Positions 17,791-25,641 of a stretch of DNA of 34,468 nucleotides are shown piece after piece. The translations under genes were made by a program, and so were the position numbers. The notes under the pieces were generated by a model. The model was not told the origin of the DNA and made no database searches. It saw nothing but the letters and a program-made list of their open reading frames with translations. The stretch is from assembly GCA_009885825.1 (NCBI GenBank), contig VFJY01000014.1, positions 1 to 34,468 of the forward strand, in the 5' to 3' direction. This DNA is from Rhodobiaceae bacterium. Its GTDB lineage: Bacteria; Pseudomonadota; Alphaproteobacteria; Rhizobiales; Aestuariivirgaceae. The stretch's first letter is position 1, and the number at the start of each line of letters is the position of its first letter.

Positions 17791-18171
17791 AAGACCACGC
17801 TTGGCCAACTCATTGAGGCTGGCATCCAGCGTCCAATCTACACTTACGATTTTGGCGATGACTGGCGGCATGTGAACCTGGTTGAATCAGTCGCCGCTGC
17901 CGAGACCGCCACCGGCTATCCGCGCTTCATCGCAGGAGCCAATCGCGCGCCGCCAGAGGATGTTGGAGGCCAGCCTGGCTTCGAACACTTCCTCAACGTC
18001 ATGGCCGATCCCGCTCATTCCGAACATGCCGACATCACTCAATGGTACGGCAGCACCTTCAATCCCAAAGACATCGCCGAAACCGAGATCACCCTCCGCG
18101 TTGCTAAACTGGCCAAACGCCGAACAATTACAAAAACGGCCCCCGCCAAATCAAAACGCCAGATCAAATGA
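17467..18171 (+). CDS. Chimeric ORF: TnpC fragment fused to pRiA4b ORF-3-like C-terminal domain
   Basis: A 234-residue open frame. The first 108 residues are IS66 TnpC (ACWAHVRRKFFD, IGALYKIEADIRG, MRYALGRWGAL). From about 17791 the sequence becomes KTTLGQLIEAGIQRPIYTYDFGDDWRHV, then APPEDVGGQPGFEHFLNVMADPAH and WYGSTFNPKD. These are the conserved blocks of the pRiA4b ORF-3-like family (PF07929), ending in a Lys/Arg-rich tail. The N-terminal half of that family is absent. The reading frame crosses the junction intact, but GTG/ATG 17467 is an artefact of the upstream tnpC frameshift, so expression is doubtful. It is best read as a recombination scar. Confidence 0.75.
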   Translation: MMEAACWAHVRRKFFDVHAATGSTGSPIAKETLDHIGALYKIEADIRGKPPDERLQWRQEHAMPLIAGLKIWLEITLPKLSGKSDLASAMRYALGRWGALGRFLHDGRKTTLGQLIEAGIQRPIYTYDFGDDWRHVNLVESVAAAETATGYPRFIAGANRAPPEDVGGQPGFEHFLNVMADPAHSEHADITQWYGSTFNPKDIAETEITLRVAKLAKRRTITKTAPAKSKRQIK

Positions 18172-18202
18172 TACCGTACGGTCAGGAAAACTCTGCGTAA
18201 CT

Positions 18203-18216
18203 CACCGGATGCCTAC
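18203..18216 (-). repeat. Probable right terminal repeat of the IS66 remnant
   Basis: CACCGGATGCCTAC reads outward like IS66 ends of the type CCGGACGCTTAC (10 of 12 positions over the last 12 bases). A matching left end was not found, so the assignment is by resemblance and position only. Confidence 0.5.
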
Positions 18217-18350
18217 TTTGGGCAGGAGGATGATCTCAATGAACCAGAAAGAACGCGATATATCCACATTGTGACGAACGCCGCTCGCGCGATTCCGGTT
18301 TTCATTGCGGCCGGGATGACGGCAGGTTGAGTTGGGGAGCGTAGCGCTGA

Positions 18351-19574
18351 CTATTGCGCGGCTTCTGCGCGGATTTCAACTCTCACGCCATCTTCGATCA
18401 TGTCACTCGGGTGCACAATGACTGTTTGACCGTCTGTCAGGCCATCCAATATCTGCACATGCGTCGAGTTCATGTTGCCAACTTTGATTTTTGTGGATTT
18501 GGCTTGTCCGTCCACGATCCTGAACACGGCCCAGTCACTGCCACTGCGAAACATAGCGCTCAACGGAATTTGGAGCGCATTGTCTGATTGCCACGTGAGG
18601 ATATGGGCTATGACACGAAACTGATGCCCCAGGCCCGTCCATTCCGATGGCGGGTCGACAATTTGCAGCACCGCCTTCACCCGCTGTTCATCAATTCCCA
18701 GCGCTGAGACTTTTGTAAAGGCGGCGGGATCAATCCGTGTCACGCGCGCCTTCAGCTCGGTTGAGCCGCCCCAACCGTCAATCCGTGCAGCCGCGCCAGG
18801 TTTGATTTTGACCGCATCCGATGAGAGAAGATCCACAGCGATCTCCGTCTCGAGAGGATTGCCGATTTCCACGAGAGGCGTTCCAGCTTGAACCACCAGT
18901 TCGCTTTCAACCGGAACACTGAGGATGGTCCCGTTGACTGGCGCAGTCACGGTTATGCAGCAGTTCTCGCGAGTTCCCGGTTCCGTGGAGTGAACCGGTC
19001 CTATGAGTCTGGCCTCGGAAATTTCCAGGTTATGAAGCTTGGCATCCAGCAGGGCTTTTGCTGATTCGTGGCGCTGCTGCGCGCTATCCAGATTGAGTTG
19101 ATGCCGCTCCATTGCGCTCGGCGACATGACTTTCTTGTCAACAAGGACCCGGGCCCTTCTGAGTTCCGAGTTAAAGTACTCAAGTTCTTTCTCCGCTTGC
19201 ACCAGGGCGGCACTGGCAAAATCCCTGTCGGCTTTTGCGGCCTCAACCGCATGAGTGAATTCCTGCCGTGTCCGGGCATCCAGCATGGTTGGATCAACGG
19301 GGCGAATTGAGGCGACTGATGTAGCGCCTGCAACAACATGATCCCCCACTTTGCGCGGCGAGCGTTCAACTTTGCCGGCAACAGGTGCTGACACTTTATA
19401 GACTTCGCGGATGCGATGGACGCCTTCTTCCTCGATTGTGAGCTCCATATGCCCAATCCTGGCCATTGCCACATCCACCTGTATGGGCTGTGGCCACATA
19501 AGCCACGCAAATCCTGCTGCTATGGCCGCGACCGCAGCCAGCGTGAGTGCTCGTTTTGTCCATTTTGCGAACAT
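18351..19574 (-). CDS. ABC exporter periplasmic adaptor (HlyD/MacA-like membrane fusion protein)
   Basis: A 407-residue adaptor. One N-terminal membrane helix (about residues 8-24, LTLAAVAAIAAGFAWLMW) anchors it, then come a first lipoyl half (VYKVSAPVAGKVERSPRKVGDHV), a long coiled-coil hairpin (about 105-200, KADRDFASAALVQAEKELEYF) and a second lipoyl half (ITVTAPVNGTILSVPVESELVVQAGTPLVEIG). A beta-barrel and membrane-proximal domain end the protein. Such adaptors link an inner-membrane ABC transporter to an outer-membrane channel. ATG 19574 is chosen over upstream in-frame codons because AGGGAT precedes it and the family starts here; it begins 4 bases after the permease stop. No TolC-like gene is adjacent. 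The transported substrate is unknown. Confidence 0.92.
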   Translation of the reverse strand: MFAKWTKRALTLAAVAAIAAGFAWLMWPQPIQVDVAMARIGHMELTIEEEGVHRIREVYKVSAPVAGKVERSPRKVGDHVVAGATSVASIRPVDPTMLDARTRQEFTHAVEAAKADRDFASAALVQAEKELEYFNSELRRARVLVDKKVMSPSAMERHQLNLDSAQQRHESAKALLDAKLHNLEISEARLIGPVHSTEPGTRENCCITVTAPVNGTILSVPVESELVVQAGTPLVEIGNPLETEIAVDLLSSDAVKIKPGAAARIDGWGGSTELKARVTRIDPAAFTKVSALGIDEQRVKAVLQIVDPPSEWTGLGHQFRVIAHILTWQSDNALQIPLSAMFRSGSDWAVFRIVDGQAKSTKIKVGNMNSTHVQILDGLTDGQTVIVHPSDMIEDGVRVEIRAEAAQ

Positions 19575-19578
19575 GGTT

Positions 19579-21942
19579 TTAATCCCTGGTTTTGAGAACA
19601 CTGACGAGGTCAAGATTATTGGCCCGGCGGCGGACAACGAGCGCCGATACTGCAACGGCTGCCATCACAATAAGCGCGCTGTAGGCGTAGGTTGAGCGCA
19701 ACATGATGAATGGCAGACGGTAGAGATCGCTCTGGAAGCCTTCCACGAGCGCCAGCGCGAGGCCATACCCCAGCGCCCAGCCAATTGGCATCGCAGCCAG
19801 TGTGAGCAGCGCGAACTCCAGGAGCAGGAGCCGGGAAACTTCGAACTGTGTAAAACCAAGCACTCGCAGGCTGGCGAGTTCCCTCGCGCGTTCGGCGAAT
19901 TGGATGCGAGCGCTGTTGTAAACGACGCCAAAGGCAATGATACTTGCCAAACCGACATACACCGCGATTTGAATATTGATGTTCTCGGCGATGGTTTCCT
20001 GAAACTTCGCCAGCGAAATTCGTTGCAGCGCCATTGCCGCAAGTGTCGGCTGTTCTTTGACTTTGGAAAAGAACCTGTCGCTTTGAGCCGGGTCAAGCAG
20101 CATGTGCACGCCGCTGATGCTCGGGCTTTCGCCCAGGAGCTGGCTGAGCGCATGGATGTCCATGAACGCCATCAATCCAATATAGCTCTGTATGATGTCG
20201 ATGACGGGAACATCGGCCTCAAGGCGGTTTCGTCCCAGAATCTCCACATGCACGATGTCGCCGCGCTTCAGGTGCAATTTGGCCGCCAAAGTGTCGCCCA
20301 GAGCCAAGCCGGATTTTGGCAGGCTTACCGGCCGCAGCTCCAGGTCCAGCACGCGGCTGAGATCCATGGCGGCTGGCTTTCCGGAGATGGCCACGCGCTT
20401 GGTGTAGTGGCCGTTGGATAGATTGACGACGACGATGCGAAAGGGCTCCGCGCTCAATACTCCCGGCAAACGCGCGACCTCCTGCAAGGCTTGCGCGGGC
20501 CTCGCCTCACCGAATGTGAACGTCGAATCCTGCCGGTCTGCCCGGTCAAAGGTGACGTCAATCATGTAGGTAATTGATCCGACCGTAAACAGCGAGCTGA
20601 CAAGCAACGCAACCGAAAACGCTATTCCCAGAGTGGTCAGCAAAGAACGCAGCGGCCAGCGAAAGATATGGCGCAGCACCATGATCGTAAGTTGGGAAAC
20701 ATGATTGAGCGGCTGGATGCGCCCGGACCAGAAACGCCTGTAGACCGGGGGAGCGGGCGCCTGCATGGCTATGGCGGGAGAAAGAGCCGCCGCATTGGCC
20801 ACAGAGCGCATTGAACCGATGAGAGCCGCGGTCACCGAGACCAGCCCCGCAATGGCGTAGAGCCTGGGCGAAACCACGAATATCCGGTACGGAAAATGAA
20901 AAAACTTTGTGTAGAGCAGGGTCAGGCCGTAGCTCAACCAGGTGCCAGCGGCAAAGCCTATTGCCACGCCCATGGCGGAAATGAGAAGAACCAGTTTCGC
21001 GTAATGAAACGCGATGCTGGCCGGGCTATAGCCAATGGCCTTGAACAGCCCGATTTGCTCGCGCTCCAGCGAGATCAGGCGGGAGAGAACCATATTGATG
21101 AGAAAAGCCGACACCACCAGAAACACGGGCGGCATAATTCGGCTCATGGCGCTCAGCTGTTGCAGTTCAGCATCGAGAAATGCGTGCGACAACTGATCTT
21201 CACGCCCATACGCGCCCTCGCCGCCATAGCGCTGGAGAATGCGATCAAGAGATTGCAGAACGTCGGCGGCTGAAGCCCCTTTCAATAAGCGCAGCGAAAC
21301 ATTGTTGAAGGCTCCCTCAAGATTGAAAGCGGCGGCAAGCGCCGGTTCGCGCATCCACACAATGCCAAATCTTCGGTCATCCGGCATCATGTCGCCTGGC
21401 CCCAGGGCATAGATGTATTCGGCAGAGAGAACAATCGCCGTGATGGTGAGGCGCCGCTTTGCGCCATTCAAAATGGCGCCAAAGCGGGATCCGATCTTGA
21501 ACTTGTGGGCGTTTGCGAAACTTTCGCTCACGGCAACTTCCCGCAAGCTGCCGGGTTCTGGAAGCCTCCCGGAGCGTAAATGCAGTTTGTTAAGCGAGCT
21601 CTCGCCGCTCGCCGGAAGCGAGGTAAAATATCCCGTTGCGGGGAGGTCGAAACCCTCGATATCCAACAGGGCTGGCCTCACGATTCTGGTTTCCACTTGT
21701 CCCACACCCGCGATTTGACGGATTTCCGCCGAAACCGATTTGGGGGCTCGCACTGCAAACGCGAAAACATCTGCGAATTGGGACCGCTCGTAATAGGCGG
21801 CGCGAGTTTCCGACAGCGAATTATAGGCGCCCAGCCCAATGAGCATCGTGGCGACGCCAGCGGCCATGACAAAGGCCACCGCCAGGGACTGCGCCCAGAG
21901 GCGTTTCATGTCACGCAGGAGCTTTCGATCTAGCGCCTTCAT
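19579..21942 (-). CDS. ABC transporter permease with two FtsX domains
   Basis: A 787-residue inner-membrane permease built as a duplicated MacB/FtsX unit. A first helix lies near 17-38, a large periplasmic domain near 45-265, then three helices around 275-390. The second unit has a helix near 440-460 (SLLTTLGIAFSVALLVSSLF), a second periplasmic domain, and three C-terminal helices (IAFGVVYNSARIQFAERARELASLRVLGF is the FtsX coupling region). Such mechanotransmission-type exporters act on substrates in the periplasm or membrane. The start is ATG 21942, with GGTGA 7 bases upstream; GTG 21951, overlapping the ATPase stop in GTGA, is an alternative. It works with the ATPase upstream and the adaptor downstream. 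Confidence 0.92.
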   Translation of the reverse strand: MKALDRKLLRDMKRLWAQSLAVAFVMAAGVATMLIGLGAYNSLSETRAAYYERSQFADVFAFAVRAPKSVSAEIRQIAGVGQVETRIVRPALLDIEGFDLPATGYFTSLPASGESSLNKLHLRSGRLPEPGSLREVAVSESFANAHKFKIGSRFGAILNGAKRRLTITAIVLSAEYIYALGPGDMMPDDRRFGIVWMREPALAAAFNLEGAFNNVSLRLLKGASAADVLQSLDRILQRYGGEGAYGREDQLSHAFLDAELQQLSAMSRIMPPVFLVVSAFLINMVLSRLISLEREQIGLFKAIGYSPASIAFHYAKLVLLISAMGVAIGFAAGTWLSYGLTLLYTKFFHFPYRIFVVSPRLYAIAGLVSVTAALIGSMRSVANAAALSPAIAMQAPAPPVYRRFWSGRIQPLNHVSQLTIMVLRHIFRWPLRSLLTTLGIAFSVALLVSSLFTVGSITYMIDVTFDRADRQDSTFTFGEARPAQALQEVARLPGVLSAEPFRIVVVNLSNGHYTKRVAISGKPAAMDLSRVLDLELRPVSLPKSGLALGDTLAAKLHLKRGDIVHVEILGRNRLEADVPVIDIIQSYIGLMAFMDIHALSQLLGESPSISGVHMLLDPAQSDRFFSKVKEQPTLAAMALQRISLAKFQETIAENINIQIAVYVGLASIIAFGVVYNSARIQFAERARELASLRVLGFTQFEVSRLLLLEFALLTLAAMPIGWALGYGLALALVEGFQSDLYRLPFIMLRSTYAYSALIVMAAVAVSALVVRRRANNLDLVSVLKTRD

Positions 21943-21947
21943 GATTG

Positions 21948-22655
21948 TCACCAGCTGATTTCAGAGGGTTTGACGCGCGTCTCATTGACGTGTGTGGAGG
22001 TGATCCGCCCGTCGCCGAAGTTGAACACGCGGTGCGCCATTCCCTGGATGGAGGCGTTGTGCGTTATTATTGCGGTTGTCGTACCCAAAGTCTGGTTCAC
22101 CTGATCCAGCGCTTCGAGCACCAGAACTCCAATCTTGCTGTCTAAAGCACCGGTAGGTTCATCACACAGGAGAACATCTGGACGCTTGGCGATGGCGCGG
22201 GCTATCGCAACTCGCTGCTGCTCGCCACCTGAAAGTTGGGATGGAAAGTGATCCAGCCTGTGCCCAAGCCCGACAAGCGTCAGCGCTTCCTCGGGTTTCA
22301 TGGGAGCCGTCGCGATCTCTGTGACCAAAGATACGTTTTCACGGGCCGTCAGGCTCGGAATGAGGTTGTAGAATTGAAAGACGAAACCTACGTGTTCGCG
22401 GCGATAACGCGTGAGCTCGCGTTCGCTTGCGTTGGTCAGTTCATGATCGCGAAACCGCACCGTGCCGGCGGTCGGCCGGTCAAGACCGCCCAGAATATTG
22501 AGCAGTGTTGACTTGCCCGAACCGGAAGGACCCAGCATCACAGAAACCTCACCTGAATAGAGGTCGATGTCAGCGCCGCGCAGCGCGTGCACCTCAACTT
22601 CTCCGCTGCGATAGACCTTCGTCAACCCGCGCGCTGTAAATACAGCTTCTGCCAT
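21948..22655 (-). CDS. ABC transporter ATP-binding protein (MacB/LolD-like)
   Basis: A 235-residue ATPase. Walker A is GPSGSGKST near residue 42, the Q-loop is [12 protein letters not shown], the signature is LSGGEQQR, Walker B is [12 protein letters not shown] and the switch His is in ITHNAS. It is closest in style to the LolD/MacB group, which partners with FtsX-type permeases. ATG 22655 ([15 protein letters not shown]) is chosen because GGGAG lies 6 bases upstream; in-frame codons further upstream would extend over the promoter. It is the first gene of a three-gene exporter operon and is preceded by a FixK/FNR-type site with a well-placed -10. Confidence 0.94.
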   Translation of the reverse strand: MAEAVFTARGLTKVYRSGEVEVHALRGADIDLYSGEVSVMLGPSGSGKSTLLNILGGLDRPTAGTVRFRDHELTNASERELTRYRREHVGFVFQFYNLIPSLTARENVSLVTEIATAPMKPEEALTLVGLGHRLDHFPSQLSGGEQQRVAIARAIAKRPDVLLCDEPTGALDSKIGVLVLEALDQVNQTLGTTTAIITHNASIQGMAHRVFNFGDGRITSTHVNETRVKPSEISW

Positions 22656-22681
22656 AAACACTCCCGCGACAGTCAAGCGCC

Positions 22682-22722
22682 AGAATAGGCGATGTGCAAC
22701 GCGCATCATTGATCACGATCAA
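22682..22722 (-). promoter_or_regulatory. FixK/FNR-type box with -10, ABC exporter promoter
   Basis: TTGATCACGATCAA (22709-22722) is a perfect TTGAT-N4-ATCAA palindrome. On the minus strand TATTCT (22687-22682) follows after 21 bases, nearly the spacing of class II FNR promoters (site centred at -41.5). The predicted start of transcription is near 22675, about 20 bases before the ATG of the ATPase. The site centre is 86 bases before the divergent DUF4010 gene, so it could serve both directions. Confidence 0.75.
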
Positions 22723-22801
22723 TGCGGTCTGCCGGCAGGCAAGCGAGGCTTCAAATTGTTGCGGGAGATTTCGATTGCAAATATCACGAAGTCAATGATC
22801 A

Positions 22802-24067
22802 ATGGCAGATAGTCTCATAGTCCGCATTGGCTTGGCGCTTGCCATAGGTTTGGTGGTGGGTGTTGTGAGGGGGTGGCAACAACGGGACGACCCCGATGGC
22901 GGCAGAACCGCCGGAATACGAACATATGCGCTGGCGGGACTGCTCGGTGGCGTAGGCGCCGCGATTTCACAGGTGCTTGCTGAACCCCTGTTGCTCGGGA
23001 CTGTTTTCATCGTGTTTGGCGCGGTTTTCGGATGGTTCAGTTACCGGGAAGTGAGCCATGAAAAAACCTTTAGCGTAACTGGAACCATTGCTGCCTTTGT
23101 CGTATTCGGCGTGGGTGCGCTGGCTGTGATTGGCGATCCGGTCGTGGCGGCGGCGGCGGGTATCGCCACTGCGGGATTGCTCGCCAGCCGCGAAGTGCTT
23201 CACTCGTTTCTCGAGCGCCTGAGTTGGCAGGAACTTCGCTCGGCGCTTTTGCTTCTTGCGATGACAGCGATCGTGCTGCCCATTTTGCCCAGCAGCGCCA
23301 TTTCGGCGTTTGATGCATTGAGCTTGCGGGAGATATGGTTTCTAACGGTCCTCACGGCGACCATTTCATTCGCTGGCTATGTGGCGGTGAAGATATTGGG
23401 CCATGCGAGGGGCACTTTGGTCACCAGTGTTGCAGGGGGGCTCGTTTCATCGACCGCAGTCACCATTGATTTTGCCCGACGGGCAAATTCCGGCGAAAAA
23501 ATCGGCCTTCTTGCTGCTGGAGCCATGATTGCGGGGATTGTCTCCATACTCCGGGTGCTTGTCATCGTTTTCATTGTTGCGCCAGCACTGTTGCCGCAAA
23601 TCGCCAGTTCAGCGCTTCTTGCCGTTCTGGCATTGGGCATCTTTGCGCTGGTTCAGTGGAAATGGCGCAAGACAACGGACCCGTCCAATATTGTTCTGCG
23701 CAACCCATTCGATTTACAGCCCTTGGCAGTTTTTGCCATAACACTTATGGCCACATCATTGTTGAGTGGTTGGCTGGCTGCGAAGTATGGGACGGGCGGC
23801 ATCATCCTGAGTTCTGCTGCGGTGGCGCTGGTTGACGTGGATGTTGCCGTCCTCACGGCCAGTCGGTTTTCACAATCGGTGGTGGGCGCCGCCGGGGCCG
23901 CCAATGCCATTCTCCTGGCTCTGGCGGTCAATGCCCTGGCCCGCATCGTCTATGCAATTGCCATTGGACCAGGGGCCTTTTCCGTGAGGCTCGCCGTTGC
24001 CACCCTTGCCGCGGTTTTGGCGGGGGCGGCGCCACTCATCATTGCGGCGAGGTCAAACGTCATTTGA
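22802..24067 (+). CDS. MgtC/SapB-like DUF4010 membrane protein
   Basis: A 421-residue integral membrane protein with roughly twelve hydrophobic segments. The N-terminal 130 residues match the MgtC/SapB domain (IGLALAIGLVVGVVRGWQQRD, GGRTAGIRTYALAGLLGGVGA). The C-terminal 210 residues match DUF4010 (GGLVSSTAVTIDFAR, LLAAGAMIAGIVSILRVLVIV). The molecular function of these proteins is not established; MgtC relatives affect Mg homeostasis and ATP synthase in pathogens, but that cannot be carried over. The ribosome site before ATG 22802 is weak. It is divergent from the ABC exporter, shares the FixK/FNR-type site with it, and lies 83 bases upstream of the APC antiporter gene. Confidence 0.85.
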   Translation: MADSLIVRIGLALAIGLVVGVVRGWQQRDDPDGGRTAGIRTYALAGLLGGVGAAISQVLAEPLLLGTVFIVFGAVFGWFSYREVSHEKTFSVTGTIAAFVVFGVGALAVIGDPVVAAAAGIATAGLLASREVLHSFLERLSWQELRSALLLLAMTAIVLPILPSSAISAFDALSLREIWFLTVLTATISFAGYVAVKILGHARGTLVTSVAGGLVSSTAVTIDFARRANSGEKIGLLAAGAMIAGIVSILRVLVIVFIVAPALLPQIASSALLAVLALGIFALVQWKWRKTTDPSNIVLRNPFDLQPLAVFAITLMATSLLSGWLAAKYGTGGIILSSAAVALVDVDVAVLTASRFSQSVVGAAGAANAILLALAVNALARIVYAIAIGPGAFSVRLAVATLAAVLAGAAPLIIAARSNVI

Positions 24068-24085
24068 GGCGCGGAATGACGGCAC

Positions 24086-24099
24086 TTGATCCCGATCAA
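24086..24099 (+). promoter_or_regulatory. FixK/FNR-type box upstream of the arc-like operon
   Basis: TTGATCCCGATCAA is a perfect TTGAT-N4-ATCAA palindrome centred 58 bases before the antiporter ATG at 24151. The -10 expected for a class II promoter (about 24122-24127, CAGTCT) is poor. The sequence just downstream (ATCAATGCG) also follows the site at 22709. Confidence 0.75.
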
Positions 24100-24150
24100 T
24101 GCGCCCGGCTGTCAGGCAGGCCAGTCTGCGCGCAAACGAAGGAGATTCTG

Positions 24151-25620
24151 ATGGCAAATGTCACAAGCATTCCGGTAAACGCGGCAAAGCAGAAGCTGGC
24201 CTCTCAGTTGGGCCTGTTGCCGCTGACTGCCCTGGTTGTGGGATCCATGATTGGCGGCGGCGTATTCAGTCTCCCGCAGAACATGGCAAAAGGGGCTTCC
24301 CCGGGAGCCGTCATTCTTGGATGGCTCGTTGCCGGCATTGGCATTCTGGCGCTCGCCCTGGTCTACCGGAACCTTGCCACTCGCAAGCCCGAGCTCAACG
24401 CGGGCCCCTATGCCTATGCGCGCGCGGGGTTTGGCGATTTTGTCGGATTCAATAGCGCGTGGGGATATTGGCTAAGTGCCTGGATTGGCAACGTTTCTTA
24501 CGCCGTTCTCATATTTGGCGCGCTGAGTTACTTCGTTCCGGCGTTCGGGGCGGAAGGCAATACCTGGCAAGCCATTGTCGGCGCTTCAATTTGTCTATGG
24601 CTCATTCACGCACTGGTTCTCCTGGGTGTGCGCCAGGCAGCGGTTGTCAATGTAATCACAACAATTGCCAAGCTCGCTCCCATATTTGTTTTCATTGTTG
24701 CTGCATTGGTGGCCTTCAATCTGCAAACATTCAGCCTCAACTTTTGGGGCACAGGCACCCCGGATCTCGGTGATGTCATGACTCAGGTGAAAAGCACCAT
24801 GCTGGTCACGCTGTGGGTATTTATCGGCATTGAAGGCGCCAGTGTGGTCTCGGCGCGGGCCGAACGGCGGACCGACATCGGCTATGCGACGATTCTGGGT
24901 TTCGTCGGCGTGCTCGGCGTGTATCTCCTGGTTTCGCTGCTGTCTTTTGGTGTCATGTCGCAGCCGGAGCTGGCTGGTCTTCCCAGTTCAGCCTCCATGG
25001 CCAATGTGCTTGAAAAGGCCGTTGGCCCGTGGGGCTCCGTGCTGGTGCGGATTGGGCTGGTCGTTTCAGTTGCGGGCGCGTTCCTGAGCTGGACTTTGTT
25101 TGCTGCTGAAATTGCAAACCGCGCGGCCAGGGAGGGCATGATGCCGGATGTGTTCGCGGTGGAAAATGAGAATGGTTCTCCGTCCGGCTCGCTTTGGATC
25201 ACCAATGGCTTTGTCCAGATATTTTTGGTCATCACGCTCTATTCCAACTCAACTTACCTGGCGCTGTTCTACATCGCATCGACCGCCATTCTTGTGCCTT
25301 ATGTGCTCTCGGGGGCTTACGCGCTCAAGCTCGCGATGAGCGGCGAGAGTTATGATGCGGATGAGAGCCGGGGCTGGGACAAATTCGTTGGCCTTGTCGC
25401 CGCCGTCTACGGGGCATGGCTGATTTATGCCGCTGGACCAAATTATCTCCTGATGTGCGCGCTCCTCTATGCGCCGGGCATCGTCGTCTACGGGTGGGCA
25501 CGTTGGGCGCGTGGCGAAAAAGCATTTGATCAGACAGAAGCCATCATCGCAATCGGCCTATTGCTGGCCGCCATAGTGGCCGGATACCTCATGTGGACCG
25601 GCTCCATCAGCGCACTTTGA
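24151..25620 (+). CDS. arcD: APC-family amino acid antiporter, arginine/ornithine (ArcD-like)
   Basis: A 489-residue transporter with about 12-13 membrane helices. GLLPLTALVVGSMIGGGVFSL is the substrate-binding first helix of basic amino acid/polyamine antiporters, and AGPYAYARAGFGDFVGFNSAWGYW is typical of arginine-ornithine exchangers of the APC type. In arc operons this protein brings in arginine (or citrulline) and exports ornithine without energy cost. ATG 24151 is chosen because AAGGAG lies 6 bases before it; the longer frame back to 24064 would run through the FixK/FNR-type site. It is the first gene of a four-gene operon with gaps of 21, 13 and 3 bases. The exact amino acid pair is inference. 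Confidence 0.88.
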   Translation: MANVTSIPVNAAKQKLASQLGLLPLTALVVGSMIGGGVFSLPQNMAKGASPGAVILGWLVAGIGILALALVYRNLATRKPELNAGPYAYARAGFGDFVGFNSAWGYWLSAWIGNVSYAVLIFGALSYFVPAFGAEGNTWQAIVGASICLWLIHALVLLGVRQAAVVNVITTIAKLAPIFVFIVAALVAFNLQTFSLNFWGTGTPDLGDVMTQVKSTMLVTLWVFIGIEGASVVSARAERRTDIGYATILGFVGVLGVYLLVSLLSFGVMSQPELAGLPSSASMANVLEKAVGPWGSVLVRIGLVVSVAGAFLSWTLFAAEIANRAAREGMMPDVFAVENENGSPSGSLWITNGFVQIFLVITLYSNSTYLALFYIASTAILVPYVLSGAYALKLAMSGESYDADESRGWDKFVGLVAAVYGAWLIYAAGPNYLLMCALLYAPGIVVYGWARWARGEKAFDQTEAIIAIGLLLAAIVAGYLMWTGSISAL

Positions 25621-25641
25621 AAATTCAACGGAGAGACTTCA

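Larger units (their letters stand above)
16111..18216 (+). mobile_element. Degenerate IS66-family element
   Basis: The remnant keeps tnpB and tnpC in the usual IS66 order, both broken. No tnpA and no left terminal repeat (expected form GTAAGCG...) were found between the tRNA and tnpB. The right end is probably at 18216. Every reading frame of the element carries a disabling change, so it cannot move by itself. Its 3' part contains a fragment of a pRiA4b ORF-3-like gene, recording a deletion or recombination. Confidence 0.85.

Noticed and set aside
15876-18216. A genomic island integrated at tRNA-Ser with direct-repeat attachment sites
   Set aside because: No integrase gene and no second copy of the tRNA 3' end was found; only a decayed IS66 remnant lies downstream.
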